Origin: Xenophilus sp. AP218F | GTDB taxonomy: Bacteria; Pseudomonadota; Gammaproteobacteria; Burkholderiales; Chromobacteriaceae | Length of the DNA stretch: 64,000 nt | NCBI GenBank assembly: GCA_002213445.1 | Contig: NJIE01000023.1 | Location: 142,540-206,539 of the forward strand | Direction of reading: 5' to 3' | In this document: one piece after another, positions 52,532 to 60,653 of the stretch | How positions within the stretch are numbered: the stretch's first letter is position 1 | How the letters are laid out: every line of letters begins with the position of its first letter | Position numbers and translations under genes: made by a program | The notes under the pieces: generated by a model | The model's input: the letters and a program-made list of their open reading frames with translations, nothing else | Told to the model about the DNA's origin: nothing | Database searches by the model: none

Positions 52532-53623
52532 ATGTCTCTTACCGACACTCAAGTGCTGGAAGCCGTATCCGGCCTGATCGACGACAATACCGGCAAGACC
52601 TTCGTCGCCGGCAAATCCGTCAAGAACATCCAGTGCGACGACAAGGAACTGTCGCTGAACGTGACGCTGGCCTACCCGGCCAAAAGCCAGTTCGACGCCA
52701 TCCGCCAACGCTTTGAAGCAGCGCTGGCGCCGGTAGCCGACGGCCGCGCCGTCAAGGTGACGGTCGGCAGCCAGATCGTCAGCCACGCCGCCCAGCGCGG
52801 CGTGCCGCTCCTGCCCGGCGTGAAGAACATCATCGCCGTCGCCTCCGGCAAGGGCGGCGTCGGCAAGTCCACCACCGCCGCCAATCTGGCGCTGGCGCTG
52901 GCGGCCGAAGGCGCGCGCGTCGGCATCCTGGACGCCGACATCTACGGCCCCTCGCAACCGCTGATGATGGGCTTGCAAGGCCGCCGCCCGGAGACGCCGG
53001 ACGGCAAGCGGCTGATGCCGCTGGAAAACCACGGCGTGCAGACCATGTCCATCGGCTATCTGGTGGACAGCGACCAGGCCATGGTGTGGCGCGGCCCGAT
53101 GGTGAGCCAGGCGCTGCAGCAACTGCTCAACGACACCGGCTGGGACGACCTCGATTACCTGGTCATCGACATGCCGCCGGGCACCGGCGACGTGCAGTTG
53201 ACGCTGGCGCAGAAAGTGCCGGTCACCGGCGCGGTCATCGTCACCACCCCGCAGGACATCGCCCTCCTTGACGCGCGCAAGGGCGTCAGCATGTTCCAGA
53301 AGGTGGGCGTGCCCATCCTCGGCATGGTGGAAAACATGGCCATCCACGTTTGCTCCCAGTGCGGCCACGCCGAACACATCTTCGGCGAAGGCGGCGCGGC
53401 AAAAATGGCGGCCGATTATGGCGTGGAGCTGCTCGGCTCGCTGCCGCTGGACCTGGCCATCCGCCAGGCGGTGGACGAAGGCAAGCCCAGCGTGGTGTCC
53501 GATCCGGATGGCAAGGCGGCGGAGCTGTACCGCGCCATCGCCCGCAAGCTGGCGGTGAAAGTCGGCGCCAAGGCGCAGGACTTCTCCGGCAAATTCCCCA
53601 AGATCGTCATCCAGAATAACTGA
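52532..53623 (+). CDS. apbC: Iron-sulfur cluster carrier ApbC (Mrp)
   Basis: A 363-residue Mrp/ApbC ATPase. An N-terminal DUF59/MIP18-like domain (about 1-85) precedes the deviant Walker A GKGGVGKSTTAAN near residue 107, DADIYGPSQPLM near 134, VIDMPPGTGDVQLT near 210 and the cluster-binding CSQC near 273. It carries or inserts [4Fe-4S] clusters. The ATG at 52532, with MSLTDTQ, is preferred to one 54 bp upstream because the shorter form has the usual length. Confidence 0.92.
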   Translation: MSLTDTQVLEAVSGLIDDNTGKTFVAGKSVKNIQCDDKELSLNVTLAYPAKSQFDAIRQRFEAALAPVADGRAVKVTVGSQIVSHAAQRGVPLLPGVKNIIAVASGKGGVGKSTTAANLALALAAEGARVGILDADIYGPSQPLMMGLQGRRPETPDGKRLMPLENHGVQTMSIGYLVDSDQAMVWRGPMVSQALQQLLNDTGWDDLDYLVIDMPPGTGDVQLTLAQKVPVTGAVIVTTPQDIALLDARKGVSMFQKVGVPILGMVENMAIHVCSQCGHAEHIFGEGGAAKMAADYGVELLGSLPLDLAIRQAVDEGKPSVVSDPDGKAAELYRAIARKLAVKVGAKAQDFSGKFPKIVIQNN

Positions 53624-53634
53624 AGCCGTACCCC

Positions 53635-54414
53635 ATGATCGCGATGTTCGACTCCGGCCTGGGCGGCCTGTCCGTGTGGCAGGCCGTCAGCGCGGCGCTG
53701 CCGCAGTGGCCGATCACCTACCTGGCCGACCAGGCCTTCTGCCCCTACGGCCAGCGCAGCCGCGAGGAAATCGCCGAGCGCAGCGTCAAGATCTGCCGCT
53801 GGCTGGCGGAGGAAGGCGCGTCCATCCTGGTGGTGGCCTGCAATACCGCCACCACCGCCGCCATCGCCGACGTGCGGCGCGAGCTGGCCATCCCGGTGGT
53901 GGGCATCGAACCCGCGATCAAGCCGGCGGCGGCGATGAGCCGCACCGGCCGCATCGCCGTGCTGGCCACCGAATACACCCTGGCCAGCGAGCGGGTGAAA
54001 ACCCTGCTCGACGCCCACGCCGGCGACGTGGAGGTGCTGCGCCGGCCCGGCGCGGGCTGGGTGGAACAGGTGGAAGCCGGCGATCTGAGCAGCGACGCCA
54101 CTCGCGAGCTGGTGCGCGCCGCCGTCGCGCCGCTGCTGGAGCAGAACATCGATCACATCGCGCTGGGTTGCACCCACTATCCCTTCCTCGCCCCGCTGAT
54201 CCGCGAGCTGACCGGCGACGGCATCCGCCTTTACGATCCGGCCGAGGCCATCGCCAGGCGCGTGGAATCGCTGCTGGACGAACAAGGCCTGCAGCCGCCC
54301 GCCCCGCGCCGCCACCGCTTCATCACCACCGATCCCGACGCCTCCGGCATGAGCCAGCGCCTGCCGGCGCTGATCGGCCAGCCTTACGTCGTCGAATCGC
54401 TGCGCCTGCAATGA
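53635..54414 (+). CDS. murI: Glutamate racemase
   Basis: A 259-residue enzyme making D-glutamate for peptidoglycan. MFDSGLGGLSV with the catalytic Asp is near the N-terminus, the two catalytic cysteines are in VVACNTATTAA near residue 69 and LGCTHYPFL near 180, and AYLADQAFCPYG is typical. It starts 11 bp after apbC, so the two are likely co-transcribed. Confidence 0.95.
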   Translation: MIAMFDSGLGGLSVWQAVSAALPQWPITYLADQAFCPYGQRSREEIAERSVKICRWLAEEGASILVVACNTATTAAIADVRRELAIPVVGIEPAIKPAAAMSRTGRIAVLATEYTLASERVKTLLDAHAGDVEVLRRPGAGWVEQVEAGDLSSDATRELVRAAVAPLLEQNIDHIALGCTHYPFLAPLIRELTGDGIRLYDPAEAIARRVESLLDEQGLQPPAPRRHRFITTDPDASGMSQRLPALIGQPYVVESLRLQ

Positions 54415-54448
54415 AGGTCGCGCCCGCTCACGCTCTCAAGGACACGCC

Positions 54449-54895
54449 ATGAACGCACGCCCCCTGCTCGCCATCGCCCTGCTGTGCGCCAGCATCGCCG
54501 CCCAGGCCGCCGGCAGCTGCTTCAACGTCGCCGGCGACATCGTGCGCCAGAGCGGCAACCGCCTCGATCGCCAGGAATTGACCGAGGTGCTGCAAGCGCT
54601 GGGCCGGAGCGGCCGGCTGCCGCCCAAGTTCGTCACCAAGAAGCAAGCCCGCGCCGCCGGCTGGCGTCCCGGCGACAGCCTGTGGAGCGTGCCGGCGTTG
54701 CAGGGCAAGTCGATAGGCGGCGACCGCTTCGGCAACTATGAAAAACAGCTGCCCAAAGGCCAATGGCAGGAAGCCGATCTGGGCTATAAAGGAGGCAAGC
54801 GCGGCGCTTACCGCATCGTGTTCTCCCGCGACGGCCAACGCTACGTCACCGTCGACCACTACCAACGCTTCGTCGAGGTGCCCCCATGTCGGTAA
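54449..54895 (+). CDS. Secreted barnase-family ribonuclease
   Basis: A 148-residue protein with a signal peptide (cleaved after AAQA, about residue 20). The barnase fold is plain: FVTKKQARAAGWRPG near 69, GKSIGGDRFGNYEKQLP near 91, the catalytic Glu in WQEADLGY near 109, Arg in AYRIVFS near 120 and His in VDHYQRF near 138. All three catalytic residues are present, so it should be an active extracellular RNase. The barstar gene overlaps its end by 10 bp, guarding the cytoplasm. Confidence 0.92.
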   Translation: MNARPLLAIALLCASIAAQAAGSCFNVAGDIVRQSGNRLDRQELTEVLQALGRSGRLPPKFVTKKQARAAGWRPGDSLWSVPALQGKSIGGDRFGNYEKQLPKGQWQEADLGYKGGKRGAYRIVFSRDGQRYVTVDHYQRFVEVPPCR

Positions 54896-55164
54896 GAGTG
54901 TGCGAACTGCACCACATCCACAGCCTGGAACAACTGTTCGCCGAGCTGAGCCGCCAGTTGCGGCTGCCGCCGCATTTCGGCGCCAACCTGGACGCGCTGT
55001 ACGATGCGCTCAGCAACGACGTGCAAGGCCCCTTCGAAGTGGTCTGGCGGGAAACCGCGGAATCGCGCCGCCACCTGGGCGCTGACGTGTACGCCACCAT
55101 TCTGGAAATCCTGGAAACCGTGGCCGAAGAGCGCGGCGACGTCACTCTGGATATTCATCACTAG
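54886..55164 (+). CDS. Barstar-family ribonuclease inhibitor
   Basis: A 92-residue barstar-like protein. HFGANLDALYDALSND near residue 25-40 carries the two Asp residues (D35 and D39 in barstar) that plug the barnase active site. VVWRETAESRRHLG and the final strand DVTLDIHH complete the fold. The start overlaps the RNase stop in another frame, so enzyme and inhibitor are made together. Confidence 0.92.
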   Translation: MSVRVCELHHIHSLEQLFAELSRQLRLPPHFGANLDALYDALSNDVQGPFEVVWRETAESRRHLGADVYATILEILETVAEERGDVTLDIHH

Positions 55165-55188
55165 AACTTCTCGTTGTCATCACGCTAC

Positions 55189-55212
55189 AGGCAGCCGCTG
55201 GCTGCCTTTTTC
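55189..55212 (+). terminator. Terminator of the barnase-barstar unit
   Basis: AGGCAGCC-GCT-GGCTGCCT followed by five T, 24 bp after the barstar stop. Confidence 0.88.
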
Positions 55213-55550
55213 ACGCCCGCGGCGCTCGCCGTTTCCAGCGCCTGCCGCGCCAGAATTCGCCGCAAAACAACACGCATATTCGGATTCGAATTTCAATAGC
55301 GGAAATCCTGACAAGACAAGCATTCGCTTACTCACTATAATCGCTACCCTTCGGCCAACTACGCCTGTCAGACAGGAACACGCAACAAGCCGTTTTTACG
55401 CGGTTAAAACAATAAAGTAGTCCGGCTGCTACATAGGCGCGGCAGGCTGTGCGGAGATCATGCGGCTCCGTCCGGCCATCAGCTGAATGTCATTTCCTGA
55501 AAATGCCACGCTCGTTTTGAAATGTCTCAAACACAGGCAGGAACAGTTCA
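55213..55550 (+). promoter_or_regulatory. Long leader region of the DAACS symporter gene
   Basis: No gene. A perfect TATAAT lies at 55336-55341 without a clear -35, implying an untranslated leader of about 200 nt. The leader contains GC-rich complementary segments around 55425-55485, but I cannot match it to a known riboswitch. Confidence 0.4.
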
Positions 55551-56786
55551 ATGAAGTCAAAAAAACTCACAGCCTTGATCTTGATCGGCATGCTGCTGGG
55601 CATCCTGGTGGGTTACGCCTATCGCCAGTCCGTCGGCGCCGACCCCGCCGCGCTCAAGTCTTTCGTGGACGGCATGTCCATCCTCACCGACATCTTCCTG
55701 CGCCTGATCAAGATGATCATCGCGCCTCTGGTGATTTCCACGCTGGTGGTCGGCATCGCCAAGATGGGCGACGCCAAGTCGGTGGGCCGCATCGGCGGCA
55801 AAACCATGGGCTGGTTCATCGCCGCCTCGCTGGTTTCGCTGACGCTGGGCCTGATCATGGTCAACCTGCTCAAGCCGGGCGTGGCGCTCAACCTGCCGCT
55901 GCCCGACCTGCACGCCGAATCCGGCATCAAGGCCAGCGCCATCTCGCTGAAGGACTTCGTCACCCACGCCATCCCCAAGAGCATCTTTGAAGCCATGGCC
56001 GGCAACGAAATCCTGCAGATCGTGGTGTTCTCGGTATTCTTCGGCAGCGCCATGGCCGCGCTGGGCGAACGCGCCAAGCCGCTGATCGACGTGATGGACA
56101 TCGCCGCCCACGTCATGCTCAAGGTCACCAGCTACGTGATGAACTTCGCGCCGCTGGCGGTGTTCGGAGCCATCGCCGCCACCGTGGCCAAGGAAGGCCT
56201 GTCCATCCTCGGCACCTACGGCACTTTCATGGCCGAGTTCTACTTCTCCATCGGCGTGCTGTGGCTGGTGCTGATCGGCGCAGGCGTGCTGTTTGTCGGC
56301 CCGCGCATCCTGCACCTGATGGGCATGATCAAGGAACCGCTGCTGCTGTCATTCACCACCGCCAGCTCGGAAGCGGCCTACCCGAAAACCCTGGAACAGC
56401 TGGAACGCTTCGGCGTCTCCAACAAGATCGCCAGCTTCGTGCTGCCGATGGGCTACTCGTTCAACCTGGACGGCTCGATGATGTACTGCACCTTCGCGGT
56501 GATCTTCATCGCCCAGGCTTACGGCATCGACCTGACGCTGGCCCAGGAAATCTCCATGCTGCTGATCCTGATGCTGACCTCCAAGGGCATGGCCGGCGTG
56601 CCGCGCGCCTCGCTGGTGGTGATCGCCGCCACCCTGGCGCAGTTCAACATCCCGGAAGCCGGTCTCTTGCTGCTGCTGGGCATCGACCACTTCCTGGACA
56701 TGGGCCGCTCCGCCACCAATGTGGTGGGCAATTCCATCGCCACCGCCGTGGTGGCCAAGTGGGAAGGCGAGCTCAAGCGCCACTAA
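55551..56786 (+). CDS. Dicarboxylate/amino acid:cation symporter (DAACS)
   Basis: A 411-residue glutamate/dicarboxylate-type carrier. MIIAPLVISTLVVGIAKMGD near residue 59, the hairpin LSFTTASSEAAYPKTLEQLERFGV near 267 (SSEAAYP marks GltP/DctA-like members), FVLPMGYSFNLDGSMMYCTFAV near 297 and the metal-binding DMGRSATNVVGN near 383 are all present. It imports acidic amino acids or dicarboxylates with H+ or Na+. AGGCAGGAACAG precedes the start. The SSEAAYP loop suggests a substrate other than that of the cystine carrier at 49537. Confidence 0.9.
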   Translation: MKSKKLTALILIGMLLGILVGYAYRQSVGADPAALKSFVDGMSILTDIFLRLIKMIIAPLVISTLVVGIAKMGDAKSVGRIGGKTMGWFIAASLVSLTLGLIMVNLLKPGVALNLPLPDLHAESGIKASAISLKDFVTHAIPKSIFEAMAGNEILQIVVFSVFFGSAMAALGERAKPLIDVMDIAAHVMLKVTSYVMNFAPLAVFGAIAATVAKEGLSILGTYGTFMAEFYFSIGVLWLVLIGAGVLFVGPRILHLMGMIKEPLLLSFTTASSEAAYPKTLEQLERFGVSNKIASFVLPMGYSFNLDGSMMYCTFAVIFIAQAYGIDLTLAQEISMLLILMLTSKGMAGVPRASLVVIAATLAQFNIPEAGLLLLLGIDHFLDMGRSATNVVGNSIATAVVAKWEGELKRH

Positions 56787-56803
56787 GCGCCGCCCATCCC
56801 GCC

Positions 56804-56827
56804 AAGCCGCCTTCGGGCGGCTTTTTT
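56804..56827 (+). terminator. Terminator of the symporter gene
   Basis: AAGCCGCC-TTCG-GGCGGCTT with a UUCG tetraloop and six T in total, 17 bp after the stop. Confidence 0.9.
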
Positions 56828-56852
56828 ACGCGCATTTTCCTGCAACCTGGTA

Positions 56853-56881
56853 TTGACAGCTAGAAAAGCATCTTCTAGAAT
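56853..56881 (+). promoter_or_regulatory. Promoter of tRNA-Ser
   Basis: TTGACA, 17-nt spacer, TAGAAT, ending 15 bp before the tRNA 5' end. Near-consensus, as expected for a stable RNA gene. Confidence 0.88.
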
Positions 56882-56896
56882 GCGTTCCTCTGAGTC

Positions 56897-56986
<90 letters not shown>

Positions 56987-56993
56987 GCATTCA

Positions 56994-57045
56994 AAAAAGC
57001 CAGAATTCTTAACCTAATCAATGGGTTACAGAGTTCTGGCTTTTT
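56994..57045 (+). terminator. Terminator downstream of tRNA-Ser
   Basis: GCCAGAA pairs with TTCTGGC, with an inner TAACC/GGTTA stem, followed by five T. It lies 8 bp after the CCA end. The following 57046-57180 shows no gene; a TACCACACG word occurs twice. Confidence 0.8.
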
Positions 57046-57180
57046 CCATTTACCACACGCTTTTACCACACGTATGACCAGTGGTGTTTTTGCCAATTCT
57101 GACTCTACCTGCCTGTCCTTGCGCTGCTTAACGCGGTCACTTCCGCAGGAAATCGACCCCTTAGTCGTGCATGTCGCACC

Positions 57181-57726
57181 CTAGCTTCTCTGCCGGTCAA
57201 TCTTTCGCTTCCTGACCTCACCCAGAGAGCGCACGAACCGGGCCAAGGTCTCGCCCTTGTCAGCGCAATGGGCATCGAAGACATCAGCCTTCGGCTTGGC
57301 TACGGCCAGTTCACGTTCCAGCGCCTCTGCCTGTTCCAGCAGCTCACGCATGTACTTCAAAGGGTTTTGGCGCAGATCGGCAGCGGCGTGTTCAGCCACA
57401 GCAACGCCTTTGGTGTTCAGGCGGTCGAACGCACGGATGACCTTCAGGTGGAACGCAGGGCTGATCCACATGGCGTAGGCGTAGACAAGCTCCTTGCAGA
57501 CGAAGGTACCGCCGTAGCGTCCAGCTCTTGTAACCACAGGTTCCAAACCACCAGATGTGGTGGATTGCAGTTCAGTCAGCAGTTCAACAGTTGTGTCCAG
57601 ACGCAGGAAGCGCCAAGGTGCATGACGTTCTTCACCACCAGCAACCTTGTGCAGGTCATTCAGGCAGTAGCGTCCTTCGGCGTCCTGTTTGATCTCGATA
57701 CGCTCGATCTGAATCACGTTGCTCAT
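57181..57726 (-). CDS. KilA-N domain phage-type protein, probably C-terminally truncated
   Basis: A 181-residue protein. The KilA-N fold covers about residues 5-105 (YCLNDLHKVAGGEERHAPWRFLR, then TFVCKELVYAYAMWISPAFHLKVIRAFD). A coiled-coil segment (RELLEQAEALERELAVAKPKADVFDAH) leads to the start of the usual C-terminal antirepressor domain, which breaks off after RFVRSLGEV into a basic tail. Such proteins are phage antirepressors or DNA-binding proteins. Its presence beside tRNA-Ser marks a degraded prophage or island end. Confidence 0.75.
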   Translation of the reverse strand: MSNVIQIERIEIKQDAEGRYCLNDLHKVAGGEERHAPWRFLRLDTTVELLTELQSTTSGGLEPVVTRAGRYGGTFVCKELVYAYAMWISPAFHLKVIRAFDRLNTKGVAVAEHAAADLRQNPLKYMRELLEQAEALERELAVAKPKADVFDAHCADKGETLARFVRSLGEVRKRKIDRQRS

Positions 57727-57737
57727 GGCGTCCCTCC

Positions 57738-57851
57738 TTAGCGGCTCAGGTGTTTGAACTTCACGCGCTCGGAGGCGGGCATGGTGTAGAAGGCGTAGCG
57801 TTGGCCGGTGGCGTCCTTACGCAGTTGGGTGTGGATCGAACCTTCAGATAG
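57738..57851 (-). pseudogene. C-terminal fragment of an unidentified phage-type gene
   Basis: The minus-strand frame ending at 57738 stays open for 37 codons (ending YTMPASERVKFKHLSR) and has no start. It lies 12 bp before the KilA-N start, with AAGGAGGGA between them as that gene's ribosome site. It is therefore the 3' end of an upstream gene in the same phage operon, cut off where the hsdM flank begins. Confidence 0.5.
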
Positions 57852-57925
57852 CTACCTGAGATAAGCAAGAACCATTAGAATCCCATATAAATATTTACGG
57901 CCTTGTGCCAGAAGTAACTGCAAAC

Positions 57926-59473
57926 ATGTCATCGAACCTAAGCCAGATTGAATCCCGCCTGTGGTCTGCCGCAGACCAACTTTGGGCCAACACCGGCCTG
58001 AAGCCTTCCGAGTTCTCCAATCCAGTACTCGGGCTGATATTCCTTCGTTATGCCGAAAAGCGTTTTCAAGAGGCTGAAGCCAAGCTGCTGGACAGCGGCC
58101 TTGAGCGAGAGGAAATCGAGAAGTTCGACTACCAAGCCGAAGGTGCCCTCTACCTGCCCATGAAGGCCCACTTCTCGTTTCTACTGCACCTCCCTGAAGA
58201 CCAAGACCTGGGGAAAGCAGTCAACGAGGCAATGGCAGCGGTTGAAGCTGAGAACGAGGAGCTGAAGGGTGTCCTGCCCCGTTCCTACGGCAAACTGCCG
58301 AACTCCGTACTGATTGAACTCCTGCGCCTGTTGAATGAGCTGGGGGAGATCGAAGGTGACGCCTTCGGGAAAATCTACGAGTACTTCCTCGGCAAGTTCG
58401 CGCTTGCTGAAGGCCAGAAAGGCGGTGTGTTCTACACCCCGACCAGTATCGTCAAGCTGATCGTCGAGATTATCGAGCCGTACCACGGCAAGATTTTCGA
58501 TCCGGCATGTGGCTCTGGAGGTATGTTTGTCCAGAGTGCAGAGTTCGTGCAACGGCATCAGAAACGCGCCAGCGAGGAACTCACCGTCTTCGGTACCGAG
58601 AAGGCTGGTGACACGGTAAAGCTCGCCAAGATGAACCTTGCAGTGCATGGTCTCTCGGGGGACGTCCGGGAGTCCAACACCTACTACGAAGACCCGCACA
58701 AAGCAGTAGGCAAGTTCGACTTCGTGATGGCAAACCCTCCGTTCAACGTCTCGGGTGTAGACAAAGAGCGGATCAAGGATGACCCACGGTTCCCCTTCGG
58801 CATCCCGACGACCGATAACGCCAACTACCTGTGGATTCAGCACTTCTACACTGCTCTGAATGACACGGGCCGTGCTGGCTTTGTCATGGCGAACTCGGCA
58901 GGTGATGCGCGAGGGACCGAACTGGAAATCCGCAAGAAGCTGATCCAGACCGGGGGCGTGGATGTGATCGTCTCGGTGGGTTCCAACTTCTTCTACACGG
59001 TGACATTGCCGTGCACCCTGTGGTTCTTCGATAAGGCCAAGACCAAAGATGAGCGCAAGGACAAAGTGCTGTTCATCGATGCACGGGGTTACTACCGGCA
59101 AATCAGCCGGGCCATCCGTGACTTCCTGCCCGAGCAGATCGAGTTTCTCTCCAACATCGTGCGACTGTGGCGTGGTGAGGCTGTCGAGACGAGCGCGGGT
59201 AGCCAAGAGATGCTCCAGCAGCAGTTCCCTGAGGGCGTCTATCGGGACATCGCGGGGGTGTGCAAGGTTGCCACGCTGGCCGAGATCGAGGCACAGGGGT
59301 GGAGTTTGAATCCGGGGCGGTATGTTGGTGTGGCCGATGCAGCACCAGATGATTTTGATTTCTCTGATCGCTTAGAGGTGCTGGCAGAGGAGCTTGAGCT
59401 ACTCAATTCGGAATCAAGGGAAATCGAAGGTCGAATTAACGAAGGGCTTCAGATGGTGATGAGCCGACTATGA
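57926..59473 (+). CDS. hsdM: Type I restriction-modification system, methyltransferase subunit
   Basis: A 515-residue HsdM that methylates adenine in the recognition site using SAM. An N-terminal helical HsdM_N domain (about 5-130) precedes the N6-Mtase domain with the SAM motif [10 protein letters not shown] near residue 192 and the catalytic NPPF near 271. The ATG at 57926 (MSSNLSQIE) is preferred to a GTG 21 bp upstream. hsdS starts inside its stop codon, so the M2S complex is translationally coupled. The DNA is less GC-rich than the chromosome. Confidence 0.95.
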   Translation: MSSNLSQIESRLWSAADQLWANTGLKPSEFSNPVLGLIFLRYAEKRFQEAEAKLLDSGLEREEIEKFDYQAEGALYLPMKAHFSFLLHLPEDQDLGKAVNEAMAAVEAENEELKGVLPRSYGKLPNSVLIELLRLLNELGEIEGDAFGKIYEYFLGKFALAEGQKGGVFYTPTSIVKLIVEIIEPYHGKIFDPACGSGGMFVQSAEFVQRHQKRASEELTVFGTEKAGDTVKLAKMNLAVHGLSGDVRESNTYYEDPHKAVGKFDFVMANPPFNVSGVDKERIKDDPRFPFGIPTTDNANYLWIQHFYTALNDTGRAGFVMANSAGDARGTELEIRKKLIQTGGVDVIVSVGSNFFYTVTLPCTLWFFDKAKTKDERKDKVLFIDARGYYRQISRAIRDFLPEQIEFLSNIVRLWRGEAVETSAGSQEMLQQQFPEGVYRDIAGVCKVATLAEIEAQGWSLNPGRYVGVADAAPDDFDFSDRLEVLAEELELLNSESREIEGRINEGLQMVMSRL

Positions 59474-60651
59474 GGAAAACTACGCTCGGCGATTTGGTTA
59501 CATTCCGCACTGGAAAACTGAATTCCAATGCGGCAGTAGCTACCGGCCAATACCCGTTTTTTACGTGCTCTCAAGAAACGTATCGAATTGACTCATATTC
59601 GTTCGATACTGAATGCGTTTTACTTGCTGGCAACAATGCTGCGGGCGTTTATCCCTTGAAGTACTACAAGGGAAAGTTTGATGCGTATCAGCGAACGTAC
59701 GTGATTGAATCACTTGATCGCAAGGTGCTTTCAACAAGGTTCTTGTATTACCTGCTTCGCCCCCAGCTGGAACGTTTACAGACCCTCTCTACGGGAGCTG
59801 CAACGAAATTCCTTACGCTCTCCATTCTAAAAAACATTGAGGTTTCTCTTCCCGACGTTGATGTCCAGCATCGCATAGCCTCCATCCTGTCCGCCTACGA
59901 CGATCTGATCGAAAACAACACGCGACGGATCGCCATCCTTGAGGAAATGGCCCGGAGAATCTACGAGGAGTGGTTTGTTCACTTCCGTTTCCCGGAGCAT
60001 GAACAGGTGAAGATGGTGGAGTCGGAACTGGGGTTGATCCCTGAGGGGTGGAGGGTTGTCTCGCTCGGGTATATCGCCGACATTAACGCCAAGTCGATTC
60101 GCCCCGCGAACGCTCCAGATGAAATCCTCTACATCGACATCGCCTCGGTAGTGCCCGGTGCAATTACTCAGAAGCAACCATATCGATTCTCAGAGGCACC
60201 TGGACGTGCGAGACGGGTCGTTCAGAACGGCGATGTCATTTGGTCGTGTGTGAGACCAAACCGCCGATCATACGCATTGGTTCTCCAACCGGAACCCGCG
60301 CTAATTGCTTCGACGGGGTTTGCTGTCCTTTCAGCTAAATCCGTGCCGTATTCGTACCTCTACTTCTCGGTAACGACGGATGATTTTGTCGGCTTCCTCA
60401 CGAACCACGCAACGGGGGCTGCCTACCCAGCTGTGACGGCCTCAACATTCGAGTCAGCGCAGATCCTCATGCCTCAGACAGAGGTCACGGATCGCTTCCA
60501 CTCTATCACTGCACCGATGCTGGATTTGAGCGAGACGCTGAAACGAAAGAACGCCAACCTCCGCGCCACCCGAGACCTCCTGCTCCCGAAGCTCGTCTCT
60601 GGCGAACTCGACGTTTCTACCCTGCCCGAACCTGAAGAAAAGGCCATCTAG
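59470..60651 (+). CDS. hsdS: Type I restriction-modification system, specificity subunit
   Basis: A 393-residue HsdS with two target-recognition domains: TRD1 about residues 1-135 (ending [13 protein letters not shown]) and TRD2 about 190-345. Each is followed by a conserved helix ([24 protein letters not shown] near 145, and [22 protein letters not shown] near the end). The TRDs set the bipartite DNA target, which cannot be read from sequence alone. The frame looks intact. The start overlaps hsdM by 4 bp. Confidence 0.93.
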   Translation: MRKTTLGDLVTFRTGKLNSNAAVATGQYPFFTCSQETYRIDSYSFDTECVLLAGNNAAGVYPLKYYKGKFDAYQRTYVIESLDRKVLSTRFLYYLLRPQLERLQTLSTGAATKFLTLSILKNIEVSLPDVDVQHRIASILSAYDDLIENNTRRIAILEEMARRIYEEWFVHFRFPEHEQVKMVESELGLIPEGWRVVSLGYIADINAKSIRPANAPDEILYIDIASVVPGAITQKQPYRFSEAPGRARRVVQNGDVIWSCVRPNRRSYALVLQPEPALIASTGFAVLSAKSVPYSYLYFSVTTDDFVGFLTNHATGAAYPAVTASTFESAQILMPQTEVTDRFHSITAPMLDLSETLKRKNANLRATRDLLLPKLVSGELDVSTLPEPEEKAI

Positions 60652-60653
60652 GC

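Noticed and set aside
55380..55550. Riboswitch in the symporter leader
   Set aside because: A long leader is likely, but no conserved core of a known riboswitch class could be recognised.
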